Of a stretch of DNA of 64,000 nucleotides, positions 21,741 to 30,867 are shown piece after piece. Under the pieces are notes generated by a model. The model did no database searches, was not told where the DNA came from, and saw only the letters and a program-made list of their open reading frames with translations. The stretch spans positions 62,001-126,000 of the forward strand of contig NC_047488.1 in assembly GCF_002079055.1 (NCBI RefSeq), given 5' to 3'. The first letter of the stretch is position 1. Each line of letters starts with the position of its first letter. This DNA is from Saccharomyces paradoxus (taxonomy: Eukaryota; Ascomycota; Saccharomycetes; Saccharomycetales; Saccharomycetaceae). A program made the position numbers and the translations under genes.

Positions 21741-24680
21741 ATGAGTTTCGAAGGAAATACCCTAGGCAAAGGGGCCAAATCTTTTCCTCTGTATATTGCA
21801 GTGAATCAGTACTCTAAACGAATGGAGGACGAGCTCAATATGAAACCAGGTGACAAAATTAAAGTCATTACCGATGATGGGGAGTACAATGACGGCTGGT
21901 ATTATGGGCGCAATTTGAGAACCAAGGAGGAAGGTTTATACCCAGCGGTATTTACCAAAAAAATAGCAATAGACAATGCAGAAGGTCTGCGTGAAACACG
22001 AACCCAAGAGAGTGGCAATTCTGGCGTCAAGTATGGAACTTTAAATGGTTCTGCGAGTAAGATAGGAAATATTTCCTCGCAGAAACAGGAGAACAGGTAC
22101 ACGTCATTGAAAAGTACAATGAGCGATATAGACAAAGCTTTAGAAGAACTAAGAAATGGTTCAGTTGAACAAGAGGTATCAAGATCCCCCACAAAAGTAC
22201 CCAAAGTGAGCGCTCTGGAGGTGCAAGATGAAGAGACCCTGATTCAAGATAAAACCCAAAACGAGGGAAACGCGACGCACGACTCGATATTTTCAAGTAC
22301 AGCGGATTTGAACTTAAGTTCCGATTCTTTAAAGAACATAAGTAGGTCAAATATATCAACAAAATCCCTAGAACCGAGTTCAGAACCTGTCAATTTATTA
22401 GACCCAAAAATGGCTAAAAATTGGAGCCCAGAAGAGGTTACTGATTACTTTAGTTTGGTTGGATTTGATCAAATCACTTCCAATAAATTCAAAGAGCATC
22501 AAGTCTCCGGGAAAATACTATTAGAATTAGAGTTAGAACACCTGAAAGAATTGGAAATAAATTCTTTTGGGATAAGATTTGAGATATTTAAAGAAATAGG
22601 GAACATCAAATCCACAATAGATTCGTCGTCAAATACACTGCATAGCGACTACACCACCTTTGCTTTTGAAAACCAAACAGCCCGACTAATGCCTGCAGCC
22701 ACTGTAAATAGAGACGAAATTCAACAACCAATTTCCTCCAAGTGCAACAAGCCACCAGGCGTGAGCTCTGATAGAAAATCATCTTCGGGCACTACAGAAT
22801 TGCAAAGACCGAGCTCGGTTGTTGTTAATCCCAACTTCAAACTTCACGACCCAGCTGAGCAAATTTTAGATATGGCAGAAGTTCCTAATTTGTTTGCTGA
22901 TAAAGACATTTTTGAATCACCGGGAAGAGCTCCAAAACCGCCATCATATCCAAGCCCCGTTCAACCACCACAATCGCCATCTTTTAATAACAGATATGCA
23001 AGTAACAACGCCAGGTTTCTCCCTCAATCAACAAATTCATCCAAAAACAAGAACTCAGCCGTTTATTCAAATGGACTAATTCCAAAATCTTCGACATCTT
23101 CCGATAATTCAACAGGAAAATTCAAATTTCCTGCTATGAATGGTCATGACTCGAACTCTAGGAAAACAACATTGACATCTGCTACTATTCCTTCCATTAA
23201 TACGGTTAATACAGACGAATCTCTACCCGCAATTTCAAACATATCTTCGAATGCTACATCTCATCATCCGAACAGAAATTCCGTTGTCTACAATAGCCAT
23301 AAGAGGACTGAATCTGGAAGTTCGTTCGTTGATTTATTCAATAGGATTTCAATGTTATCGCCAGTCAAGTCAAGTTTTGACGAAGAAGAAACGAAGCAAC
23401 CTTCAAAAGCTAGTAGAGCAGTTTTCGATTCAACACGCAGGAAGTCGTCTTACGGACATTCAAGAGATACCTCACTTTCTGGAATGAAAAAGCATAGGAG
23501 AAACTCCTCTATATTATCCTTTTTTTCTTCGAAGAGTCAATCTAATCCAACGTCGCCAACAAAACAAACTTTCACTATCGATCCTTCTAAGATGACTTCC
23601 CATTCCCGCTCCCAGTCGAACTCCTATTCGCATGCAAGATCACAATCTTACTCCCACAGTAGAAAGCACTCCTTAGTTACTAGCCCCTTGAAAACTTCTT
23701 TAAGCCCCATAAATTCCAAATCCAATATTGCCTTAGCGCATAACGACACATCTAATAGTAATGATAAAGAGGAATTATCTCAACCGCGTGAAGGTAAGCA
23801 CAAGCACAAGCATAAACATAGGAGCAAGCACAAGCATAACAGTGGCTCCAAAGATAGCCCCTCTGAGGAAAAAAGCAAAAAGAAACTATTCTCTAGCACC
23901 AAGGAGTCATCCGTCGGAAGCAAGGAATCCAAAAGATCTCCCAGTGAACTTACCCAAAAAACTACCAAATCGATACTTCCCAGATCGAACGCTAAAAAAC
24001 AACAAACATCTGCTTTTACTGAAGGTATACGCTCCATCACAGCAAAGGAATCTATGCAAAATGCGGACTGTTCAGGCTGGATGAGTAAAAAAGGCACTGG
24101 CGCTATGGGCACTTGGAAACAAAGGTTTTTCACACTTCATGGAACAAGACTTTCTTATTTTACGAACACTAATGATGAAAAGGAGCGTGGCTTGATAGAC
24201 ATAACCGCACATAGAGTCTTACCTGCCAGTGATGATGATAGGCTAATTTCCTTGTACGCTGCGAGCCTAGGAAAAGGAAAATACTGTTTCAAATTGGTTC
24301 CTCCGCAACCGGGGTCCAAGAAAGGACTAACCTTTACGGAGCCTCGTGTCCACTACTTTGCAGTCGAGAATAAATCCGAAATGAAGGCATGGTTATCAGC
24401 CATAATAAAGGCTACCATCGATATTGATACAAGCGTCCCCGTTATTAGTTCATATGCCACACCAACAATACCTTTAAGCAAGGCGCAGATTTTATTGGAA
24501 GAGGCTAGGTTGCAAACCCAGTTAAGAGATGCTGAAGAGGAAGAAGGAAGAGATCAATTTGGATGGGATGACACTCAAAATAAAAGAAATTCTAATTATC
24601 CAATCGAACAAGAACAATTTGGAAAAACCAATGATTACTTAGAAAGTTCAGGATTTGAATATCCTGGTGGCAGACTTTGA
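21741..24680 (+). CDS. BOI1: Polarity scaffold Boi1 (SH3-SAM-PH)
   Basis: The 979-residue protein is the Bem1-binding polarity scaffold Boi1, which links Cdc42 signalling, exocytosis and bud growth. Domains in order: SH3 at residues about 14-78 (FPLYIAVNQYSKRMEDELN, ending EGLYPAVFTKKI), SAM at about 224-292 (NWSPEEVTDYFSLVGFDQI), a proline-rich Bem1-binding stretch near 395-412 (KPPSYPSPVQPPQSPSF), a long Ser/Asn-rich middle, a Lys-His repeat at 686-699, and a PH domain at about 775-893 (SGWMSKKGTGAMGTWKQRFF). The PH domain binds phospholipids and Cdc42. The frame is intact and within a residue of the S. cerevisiae length I recall. Confidence 0.97.
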   Translation: MSFEGNTLGKGAKSFPLYIAVNQYSKRMEDELNMKPGDKIKVITDDGEYNDGWYYGRNLRTKEEGLYPAVFTKKIAIDNAEGLRETRTQESGNSGVKYGTLNGSASKIGNISSQKQENRYTSLKSTMSDIDKALEELRNGSVEQEVSRSPTKVPKVSALEVQDEETLIQDKTQNEGNATHDSIFSSTADLNLSSDSLKNISRSNISTKSLEPSSEPVNLLDPKMAKNWSPEEVTDYFSLVGFDQITSNKFKEHQVSGKILLELELEHLKELEINSFGIRFEIFKEIGNIKSTIDSSSNTLHSDYTTFAFENQTARLMPAATVNRDEIQQPISSKCNKPPGVSSDRKSSSGTTELQRPSSVVVNPNFKLHDPAEQILDMAEVPNLFADKDIFESPGRAPKPPSYPSPVQPPQSPSFNNRYASNNARFLPQSTNSSKNKNSAVYSNGLIPKSSTSSDNSTGKFKFPAMNGHDSNSRKTTLTSATIPSINTVNTDESLPAISNISSNATSHHPNRNSVVYNSHKRTESGSSFVDLFNRISMLSPVKSSFDEEETKQPSKASRAVFDSTRRKSSYGHSRDTSLSGMKKHRRNSSILSFFSSKSQSNPTSPTKQTFTIDPSKMTSHSRSQSNSYSHARSQSYSHSRKHSLVTSPLKTSLSPINSKSNIALAHNDTSNSNDKEELSQPREGKHKHKHKHRSKHKHNSGSKDSPSEEKSKKKLFSSTKESSVGSKESKRSPSELTQKTTKSILPRSNAKKQQTSAFTEGIRSITAKESMQNADCSGWMSKKGTGAMGTWKQRFFTLHGTRLSYFTNTNDEKERGLIDITAHRVLPASDDDRLISLYAASLGKGKYCFKLVPPQPGSKKGLTFTEPRVHYFAVENKSEMKAWLSAIIKATIDIDTSVPVISSYATPTIPLSKAQILLEEARLQTQLRDAEEEEGRDQFGWDDTQNKRNSNYPIEQEQFGKTNDYLESSGFEYPGGRL
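23796..23837 (+). repeat. Lys-His codon repeat in BOI1
   Basis: Codons alternate AAG and CAC/CAT to give four KH units, RS, and two more KH units (residues 686-699), between serine-rich segments upstream of the PH domain. Confidence 0.85.
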
Positions 24681-25026
24681 GAGCTGCAATCCTTAATTGC
24701 TTCTTGATCAATTTAAACACCTTAATAATTAATATTTAATAGAACACAGTATAGAGTAGAGATATAATGTTTTTAAGCAAAAAGTTTACTAATTAATAAA
24801 ATCAAATCAAGACTGATAATATCGAGAAATTCACCATAGCGACTGCAGACATAGATGTTTTCATCTTCCATATCATTAGAAATGTTATCATTATTATTAC
24901 CATTAACGTTATTATTATTAACTATTACTATTACATTTACTTAAAAATAAATATGAGACAACGAGGAACAAAATATGTGAAAACGTTTAATATGATTCGA
25001 TTTGTTATATTTTGGCCAATCTGTGT
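24681..25026. other. Convergent AT-rich spacer with ATT microsatellite
   Basis: Between the BOI1 and CDC27 stop codons lies a very AT-rich stretch with imperfect TTA/ATT triplet repeats at about 24889-24935. I see no gene here; it should contain the two facing 3' UTRs and poly(A) signals. Confidence 0.65.
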
Positions 25027-26138
25027 TTATTCCTGCATATGACACTTTTGTAATTCATCGATGATAACTTGGTTACCTTTTGGATCCAAATTCATAGCAA
25101 CAGTTAGTTCTTTTATTGCATCTTTTTTCCTCCCAACTATTCTATATGTTTGACCTAACAAATAATGGGCTGTCGCGTCGTCAGGAACAAGCTTCACCAA
25201 TTCTTCAAAAGTTTGCAAAGCAACATTATACCTTGTCATAGAATAGAGTAACTGACCCATCTTATACTTGGATAGCGAAGAAGTCGGTTGCAAATGACAC
25301 GCTAGTTCATAATATTGTAGAGCCTTTTCCTTATAGCCCAGCTTTTCTAAAGAACCACCACAACAACAGATCAACACCACATTGACGGGATTAATTGATC
25401 TTGCCTTTTCAAAATATAACAATGCTTCTTCATATTGGCCTAATTTCATAGCGCTTGTACCCAATCCGTAATATGCATTGTAATGTTGAGGATCACAAGC
25501 TAGCGCCTTTCTATAGCATGTCTTAGCAGAATCCGAAGAATCGTTGGAGGAATGCTCATGACCTTGCAAGGTATATGCGTATGCAAAATTTGGGTCTAGT
25601 TGAGTGGCTTTTTCAAAGGCTTTTATTGCAGCATCATGATCTTTTTGCAATGATAGCAAATTACCTATGCAGCACCAAGTTTCGGGTTTGTTAGGCATTG
25701 TATCCATTAGACCATTTGCTAAATTAGAAGATTTAACCTTGTCATGTAAGTGCCATAACAGAGTCGAAAATATTTCCATATCTTTTACCCTTGCAGGTTG
25801 TAGGTCTTTCAACCTATTGAAATACTTTAATGACATATCATAATTAATGATCTCGAAATGCAATTTTCCTAACTGCACCAAACACCATGGCATTGTATCT
25901 TTGATGTGAGATGGAATTTGAGATTCGAATAGTCTTATTGCTTTGAACGAATTGTATTGTGATGATGACCTTAATATTAAAGCAAAATTATACATAATTT
26001 CAGGCAGCGTAATTGAATAATCGCTCGTCAGTATCGAGTTACTGATTATTAAAGACCTTGGATTTTTCTTAGAAGTGGTTAACCTGCCTGTTGAGGAATA
26101 TAGATTTCTCGGTGTTTTGAAAGTTGTTTTATTCATGA

Positions 26139-26181
<43 letters not shown>

Positions 26182-27276
26182 TTGGTGGTTCCTGTCGTTG
26201 TTTAACAGTTTCGATGGTGGTGTTGTTAGAAGTTTATTTCGGTTATAAACTTTAGCCAATGAGCTTATTGTAGGTTGTTTGGAGGACGGAGATGCTAAGT
26301 TCATGGAAATGTTATTCGGGAGCGCAGAAGATGTCTTGTTGTTGGTTGCAGAGTTTTTAGGAGTTTGAATATTTTTGTTCTGATACGCCCTTATCGATGG
26401 GTTTGCCTGTTGCTGTTGCTGTGACCTTGAGAAATGCTGAATGGATGAAAAAGAAGATGCTGATGTAGAGGGGGGAGAATTAGACGACTGAAACGGCGTA
26501 TTCACATTATTATTAATATTATTGCCGCTGGTTTTGTTTGTTTTTGAATATAAGCTAGGTTGTGAACGAGGTTCGAAATGAGATAATGATGCAGACTGAA
26601 AGGACGAAGCTGCATTGTTATTGTGACTATTGCTTTTTTGTCTTGTGATGTCGAAAAAAACCCTTTTGAGATCCACGGTAGCTCTCATTTTACAAATGGC
26701 TTCGTATGATTCCCAGAGGTAAGGATTAATAGCTAGTGCTTCAGAATGATAAAACGCTCCCTCCTTGGAATGGTCCAGTTTCATATAAAGATTACCTAAT
26801 AGACAGTTCAAAGTGGCCAGATCAGGAATATGGACGAGGTTAGAATTCAGCACTGCATTTATATGCGTACTACTGCCGTTCGAAGAAAATACATTTGTTA
26901 TTGAGAGGAGAGTGAGTATTGCTTCGTTCACTCCCTGCGAAAGCTGTAAAGCACAACGGCCGAATATGTAAGCGATACCAAGATGATACTCCTTGAATTC
27001 CTTGGAGATCTGGAACGCAGTGTGGTAGCTTTTATTGAGAAACAGCGAAAGCACATATAGGTAAACCGCATCAGACCAGTAAACACTCGATTTATCGAGA
27101 ATGGAGCACTCGGCATAGAGCAGTTCGGCCAAAAACTCTGCAGTACTGTAGTTCAATTGCTGAATGGCCTGCTGGATGCAGTCCTGAAGCTGTATGATCG
27201 TGTTCAAGGCTTGATCATCCAAGCTGGGGATTCCTCTCGAGAGGGTAAACGGTGCTAACTCAGGATTTACCGCCAT
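25027..27276 (-). CDS. CDC27: Anaphase-promoting complex subunit Cdc27 (Apc3)
   Basis: The 749-residue TPR protein is the Apc3 subunit of the anaphase-promoting complex, a ubiquitin ligase that triggers sister separation and mitotic exit. The N-terminus (MAVNPELAPFTLSRGIPSLD) and first TPR units form the dimer interface. A long low-complexity linker (about 240-410) is rich in Asn, Ser and Gln, including 14 consecutive Asn. The C-terminal half is an array of TPR repeats (for example AIKAFEKATQLDPNFAYAYT and NAYYGLGTSAMKLGQYEEAL) that binds the IR tails of activators. The first ATG of the frame is at 27276, so the open frame beyond it is untranslated. Several residues differ from the S. cerevisiae sequence I remember. 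Confidence 0.97.
26140..26181 (-). repeat. (AAT)14 trinucleotide repeat coding poly-Asn in CDC27
   Basis: Fourteen perfect ATT units on the plus strand read as AAT codons in CDC27. The S. cerevisiae reference tract is longer, as I recall it. Such repeats change length quickly between strains. Confidence 0.9.
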
Positions 27277-27576
27277 GCCTATTTTTATTATGTATCCTGC
27301 ACGAAACGTTCGTGTCGTTTTATAGATAGATATGCAGTCACCAAAACAGAGTCTGAAAACTTTCACCGGCTAGGTATGGTTTTTGATAAACTTTTCTGTG
27401 GCACCTTTGCTTACACTTTGATCCTTTTGGTTCACTTTAGCCTACTGTATCCTTTTGATGCCCAAAAAAAAAAAACTGAGCGCGGGTAATAACATTACAA
27501 TAAATAGTAACAGTACTATATAGGCAGTATAGAAATGGTTTAAAACAATATGATGATGTGGTATTGATAGATTTGT
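27277..27576. promoter_or_regulatory. CDC27 promoter and ALG3 3' region, with Reb1 site
   Basis: The 300-base gap between the CDC27 start and the ALG3 stop contains an A-rich run near 27464-27475 and a Reb1 site, CGGGTAA, at 27483-27489, about 210 bases upstream of CDC27. No other gene is visible. Confidence 0.6.
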
Positions 27577-28953
27577 TTAGTTAAGCTTCTTTTCCATAGC
27601 ACTGGTGGTACGGAGATGGCTTTCTGCGGGGGTGTTCGAACCAGATAGTTGCGTCAAGGCCAACAGAAGCAATAGGACAGCGTTCAATCCCAACAATAGC
27701 GTGCTTGCCTGTGAGTTTGGTGGATAAGAATTCCAGCACCACTCGTGGAGGGCGTACCAGATGGGCCCAACGAAGAAGGGCATTCCCGACCAGAAGATCA
27801 GTATAGGCAGAGTCCAGTGATACCAGGATAGGAACTGGTAGTGGAGCGATCTTGAAAAGAGCACGCCGATGAAGTTGGACGAGATCAAAATGAATGGAAT
27901 TGTCTTGGCGGGACTGGTGTTGACGACAGCATTTAGTCTCAGTGGATGGCGCAGGGAAGACCATAAATCCGGAAGGATGCGAGGGTATCTTGTAACAAAT
28001 AGCGTGGTGAGCGCTATTAGGTGGCTGATCAAAAGGGCCAAGTGAAATCTTTTATCATTGAAAGCCTCTTCGTCCATCATTTGCCAATTGATACTCCACT
28101 TGTACAAAAACTTTCTGCCGAAATTAAAAGCACAGTGCATGTACTGTTGTGGGAAACTGCGCAGGAAGGGCGCTGCAACTGTGATTTGCCAAGCGATCAT
28201 GGTGACGAGATTCAACATGGTCAGGACTAGGCTCGCGTCATTAAGGATAAATAGCGATATCATCATTGCAGGGAAATACAACAGCGCATTCATCTTGATG
28301 CTCACGGCCATGCTGTATGTTGCAGAGATCACTAGCGCGAGAGACTTCTTTAACTTGGGACGCTGACGACACCTGCTGCTTACGATAGCCCCCAAAACCG
28401 TAGTGACCATGAACAAAGTCGTGAAGCAGTCATTGAACAACCGTAGCACGTAAATAGAGTGTAATCTCTTAGAAAGGCACGCCAATACCACACACCACGG
28501 TGGTAAATGTAAGAAGTAGTAACACACCATTTGCAACGCCAGTGTTAAGAGATACAAGTATCTGAAAAGCGTCTGCCCGCGTTCAACGTGGTCCATGCCC
28601 TCTGTTAGCCAGTACATGATCTTATAGATCAGGACATGGCCCGCTGGATACACCAGCGGGCCCGTTCCACCACTCACCTGAGAGTAGTCCCGTATGCCAT
28701 CGAGCTGAATCATCTCGATCTGCTCCATGTACGCCTTATAATCGATCTCTGTGTAAGCTACGTTCTTGATGATGATCTTGCACAGCATACTTTCGAACAA
28801 GACCAGCAGGGGCATGATGATAAGGTTGGCCCTACGATCAAAAATCAGGTAGCGCACACCGTCCTTGAAATCCTGCCACAGGTCCAGCGGAGGTCTGATA
28901 AATTGCTCCTTTTTCAGAGACTTTTCACTTTGCGGAGACTCTTCACCCTCCAT
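27577..28953 (-). CDS. ALG3: Dol-P-Man alpha-1,3-mannosyltransferase Alg3
   Basis: The 458-residue ER membrane enzyme adds the sixth mannose, in alpha-1,3 linkage, from dolichol-phosphate mannose to the lipid-linked Man5GlcNAc2 on the lumenal side. It has about ten hydrophobic segments, the conserved lumenal loop with [18 protein letters not shown], and the block [19 protein letters not shown] typical of the ALG3 family. The C-terminus ends with a dibasic-like KKLN tail that may serve ER retention. An in-frame ATG at 29022 would add 23 residues ([18 protein letters not shown]); I chose 28953 because it begins at MEGEESPQ, the start of the S. cerevisiae protein. Confidence 0.95.
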   Translation of the reverse strand: MEGEESPQSEKSLKKEQFIRPPLDLWQDFKDGVRYLIFDRRANLIIMPLLVLFESMLCKIIIKNVAYTEIDYKAYMEQIEMIQLDGIRDYSQVSGGTGPLVYPAGHVLIYKIMYWLTEGMDHVERGQTLFRYLYLLTLALQMVCYYFLHLPPWCVVLACLSKRLHSIYVLRLFNDCFTTLFMVTTVLGAIVSSRCRQRPKLKKSLALVISATYSMAVSIKMNALLYFPAMMISLFILNDASLVLTMLNLVTMIAWQITVAAPFLRSFPQQYMHCAFNFGRKFLYKWSINWQMMDEEAFNDKRFHLALLISHLIALTTLFVTRYPRILPDLWSSLRHPLRLNAVVNTSPAKTIPFILISSNFIGVLFSRSLHYQFLSWYHWTLPILIFWSGMPFFVGPIWYALHEWCWNSYPPNSQASTLLLGLNAVLLLLLALTQLSGSNTPAESHLRTTSAMEKKLN

Positions 28954-29687
28954 AATATTGGTATTTATCTTTCTCTCTCTCCACACACTCTCTATGATAC
29001 TATTTCCAATCCCAATCAGCATACTGTGTTGCTCTTAACTTCGATAGCGAAATTTCTTCAGGTTGTTTACAGCACCCAGCAACCGCGCACACAACGGAAG
29101 GGTACAAGCATTTTACCTGCAAGGCTGTCCATAAAACAGGAATAAAGAGTGATGTAAGGTTTAGAAATACCTAATGAGACATCCTACATCTGCTGCAACA
29201 GTTGTGGGACGCTTCTGCAATGTATAACCCTGTGTTTGTTGTCCCTAGCTCATCGGTTCCCAGGGTCCACGTTAATTTTTCAATTTTTTCTTGCGTCTCG
29301 AAGATTCAGGCCTCGAGAAATTTGCCAAAATTTTTTCACTTGATACTAAGAACTATATATGTTAGATATCATGCTAGCACAGAGGAGATAGGTAACCAGT
29401 TTAAATACTACAGACACTATCCGATAGTGCAAAGCAAAAGCAGCATAGAAGAAAGAGTACTCCATTTCTAGCTTTTTCTCTTTTTTTTTCCATTCGTTTC
29501 CTGTCCTTTTTTTTCTGCATTGTGGCACCTAGAACAAGAGGTACCTTCCATCCTTCGCTTAATACTTGATACGACTTTTTTGGTTTCTATTATTATTATT
29601 TGGTACTATTATTATTTATCATTTGGGGTTTCAGTTTTTTTGTAATCATTATCTTTTTTTGCTCTAATTCAGTAAGACATCGTACAT
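28954..29687. promoter_or_regulatory. Divergent promoter region of ALG3 and YBL081W
   Basis: This 734-base interval holds no supported gene. Its right half is strongly pyrimidine-rich on the plus strand (about 29468-29518 and 29570-29665), leading into YBL081W. Such tracts commonly mark nucleosome-poor promoters. Confidence 0.6.
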
Positions 29688-30767
29688 ATGCCAGGCCAGA
29701 TAATCAGCATTCCGTTTTTGTCGCAGAACGAAGACATGGATAAATACCTGCTGGAGTATCGCAGTTTGAAGCTACTTCACCAGCCCAGTAATTCCTTCCA
29801 GTCTCACAATGCCCCCTCTCACCAGTCAAGCTACCATTCGCATTACAATCACATCAAATACAACAACACTGGTAGCTACTACTACTACAACAACAACAAC
29901 AACAACAGCAGCAGTGCGAACCCTCATATCCAGGCTGGTCTACAGTCTATTAACAGATCTATACCATCATCTCCATACGGGGCTTACAATCACAATAGAC
30001 CTAATGACGTACCATATATGAACAACCAAAAGAAACATCACAGATTCAACGCCAACAATAACTTGAATCAACAGAAGTATAAGCAATACCCTCAGTATTC
30101 CTCTAATCCCGCGGTTACTGCGCATCTGAAGCAAACATACCCTCAATTGTATTACAATAGCAACGTCAATGCTCACAACAGCAACAACAGCAACAATAAC
30201 AGCAACGCCAACAATATTCTTTACAACCAGACACAATTCTCTACAAGGTACTTCAACTCAAACTCCTCCCCCTCGTTGGCCTCTTCCACCTCGAACTCAT
30301 CCTCTCCGTACAACCAAAGCAGCTTTGATTACATCCTGCCATCAACGACAAATCTATCGTCGTCATCATCAAACAACTCTACGCACACCAACCCGACCAC
30401 TGCAACATCCACGTCCGCCGACTTAATCAATGATTTACCCAAGGGCCCTACGTCCAGTTCGCTCATCTCTGATTTGCAATCTCCGCCTGCTGTGCCTTTC
30501 CTACCAGCCAGCCAAACCCTGCTCATGTCCTCCGCCACATCTTCCTCCATTGGCACCAACATAAACCAAACGCAACCTTCACCATCTCCATCGCAGAGGG
30601 AAGATTTTGCGACGGTACCAGTGAACATGTCGTCGTCCGCGTCGCTCTTGATGAATGATTCTTCTTTGGGATGGGGGTCTAACCACATGAATGTATCTTC
30701 ATCTTCTCAACCAGCATCGTCAAGACCCTTTGGCATTTGGAATACTGACATGAGCGTTTGGAGTTAA
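29688..30767 (+). CDS. Asn/Ser-rich protein of unknown function (YBL081W)
   Basis: The 359-residue protein corresponds to YBL081W and has no recognised domain. The N-terminal 45 residues (MPGQIISIPFLSQNEDMDKY, then LLEYRSLKLLH) and the C-terminal block (SSLGWGSNHMNVSSSSQ, then RPFGIWNTDMSVWS) look constrained. The middle is low-complexity Asn, Ser, Tyr and His with AAC/ACA codon repeats. The amphipathic start and the tryptophan-containing tail resemble short interaction motifs in a disordered protein. Compared with the S. cerevisiae protein I remember (368 residues), differences concentrate in the repeat region. Function is not known and I propose none. Confidence 0.85.
   Translation: MPGQIISIPFLSQNEDMDKYLLEYRSLKLLHQPSNSFQSHNAPSHQSSYHSHYNHIKYNNTGSYYYYNNNNNNSSSANPHIQAGLQSINRSIPSSPYGAYNHNRPNDVPYMNNQKKHHRFNANNNLNQQKYKQYPQYSSNPAVTAHLKQTYPQLYYNSNVNAHNSNNSNNNSNANNILYNQTQFSTRYFNSNSSPSLASSTSNSSSPYNQSSFDYILPSTTNLSSSSSNNSTHTNPTTATSTSADLINDLPKGPTSSSLISDLQSPPAVPFLPASQTLLMSSATSSSIGTNINQTQPSPSPSQREDFATVPVNMSSSASLLMNDSSLGWGSNHMNVSSSSQPASSRPFGIWNTDMSVWS
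29877..29911 (+). repeat. Trinucleotide repeats in YBL081W
   Basis: Successive TAC, AAC and AGC triplets encode runs of Tyr, Asn and Ser. They are slippage-prone codon repeats inside a disordered segment. Confidence 0.7.
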
Positions 30768-30841
30768 GTTGGTTATGTATTTTTTTATGTATATTATTAT
30801 CATTACTATTATTATTACTGCTATTATTTATGCACGGTTCC

Positions 30842-30849
30842 TATTTACA
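30842..30849 (-). promoter_or_regulatory. Puf3-type mRNA element in PET112 3' UTR
   Basis: On the minus strand TGTAAATA lies 18 bases after the PET112 stop, with the favoured C two bases before it (CGTGTAAATA). It matches the Puf3 consensus, as expected for a nuclear gene of mitochondrial translation. Confidence 0.65.
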
Positions 30850-30867
30850 CGCGGCGTTTTTTATATT

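Noticed and set aside
27581-27964. 127-codon minus-strand frame in ALG3 3' half
   Set aside because: It is an alternative frame inside ALG3, whose product is clearly recognised.
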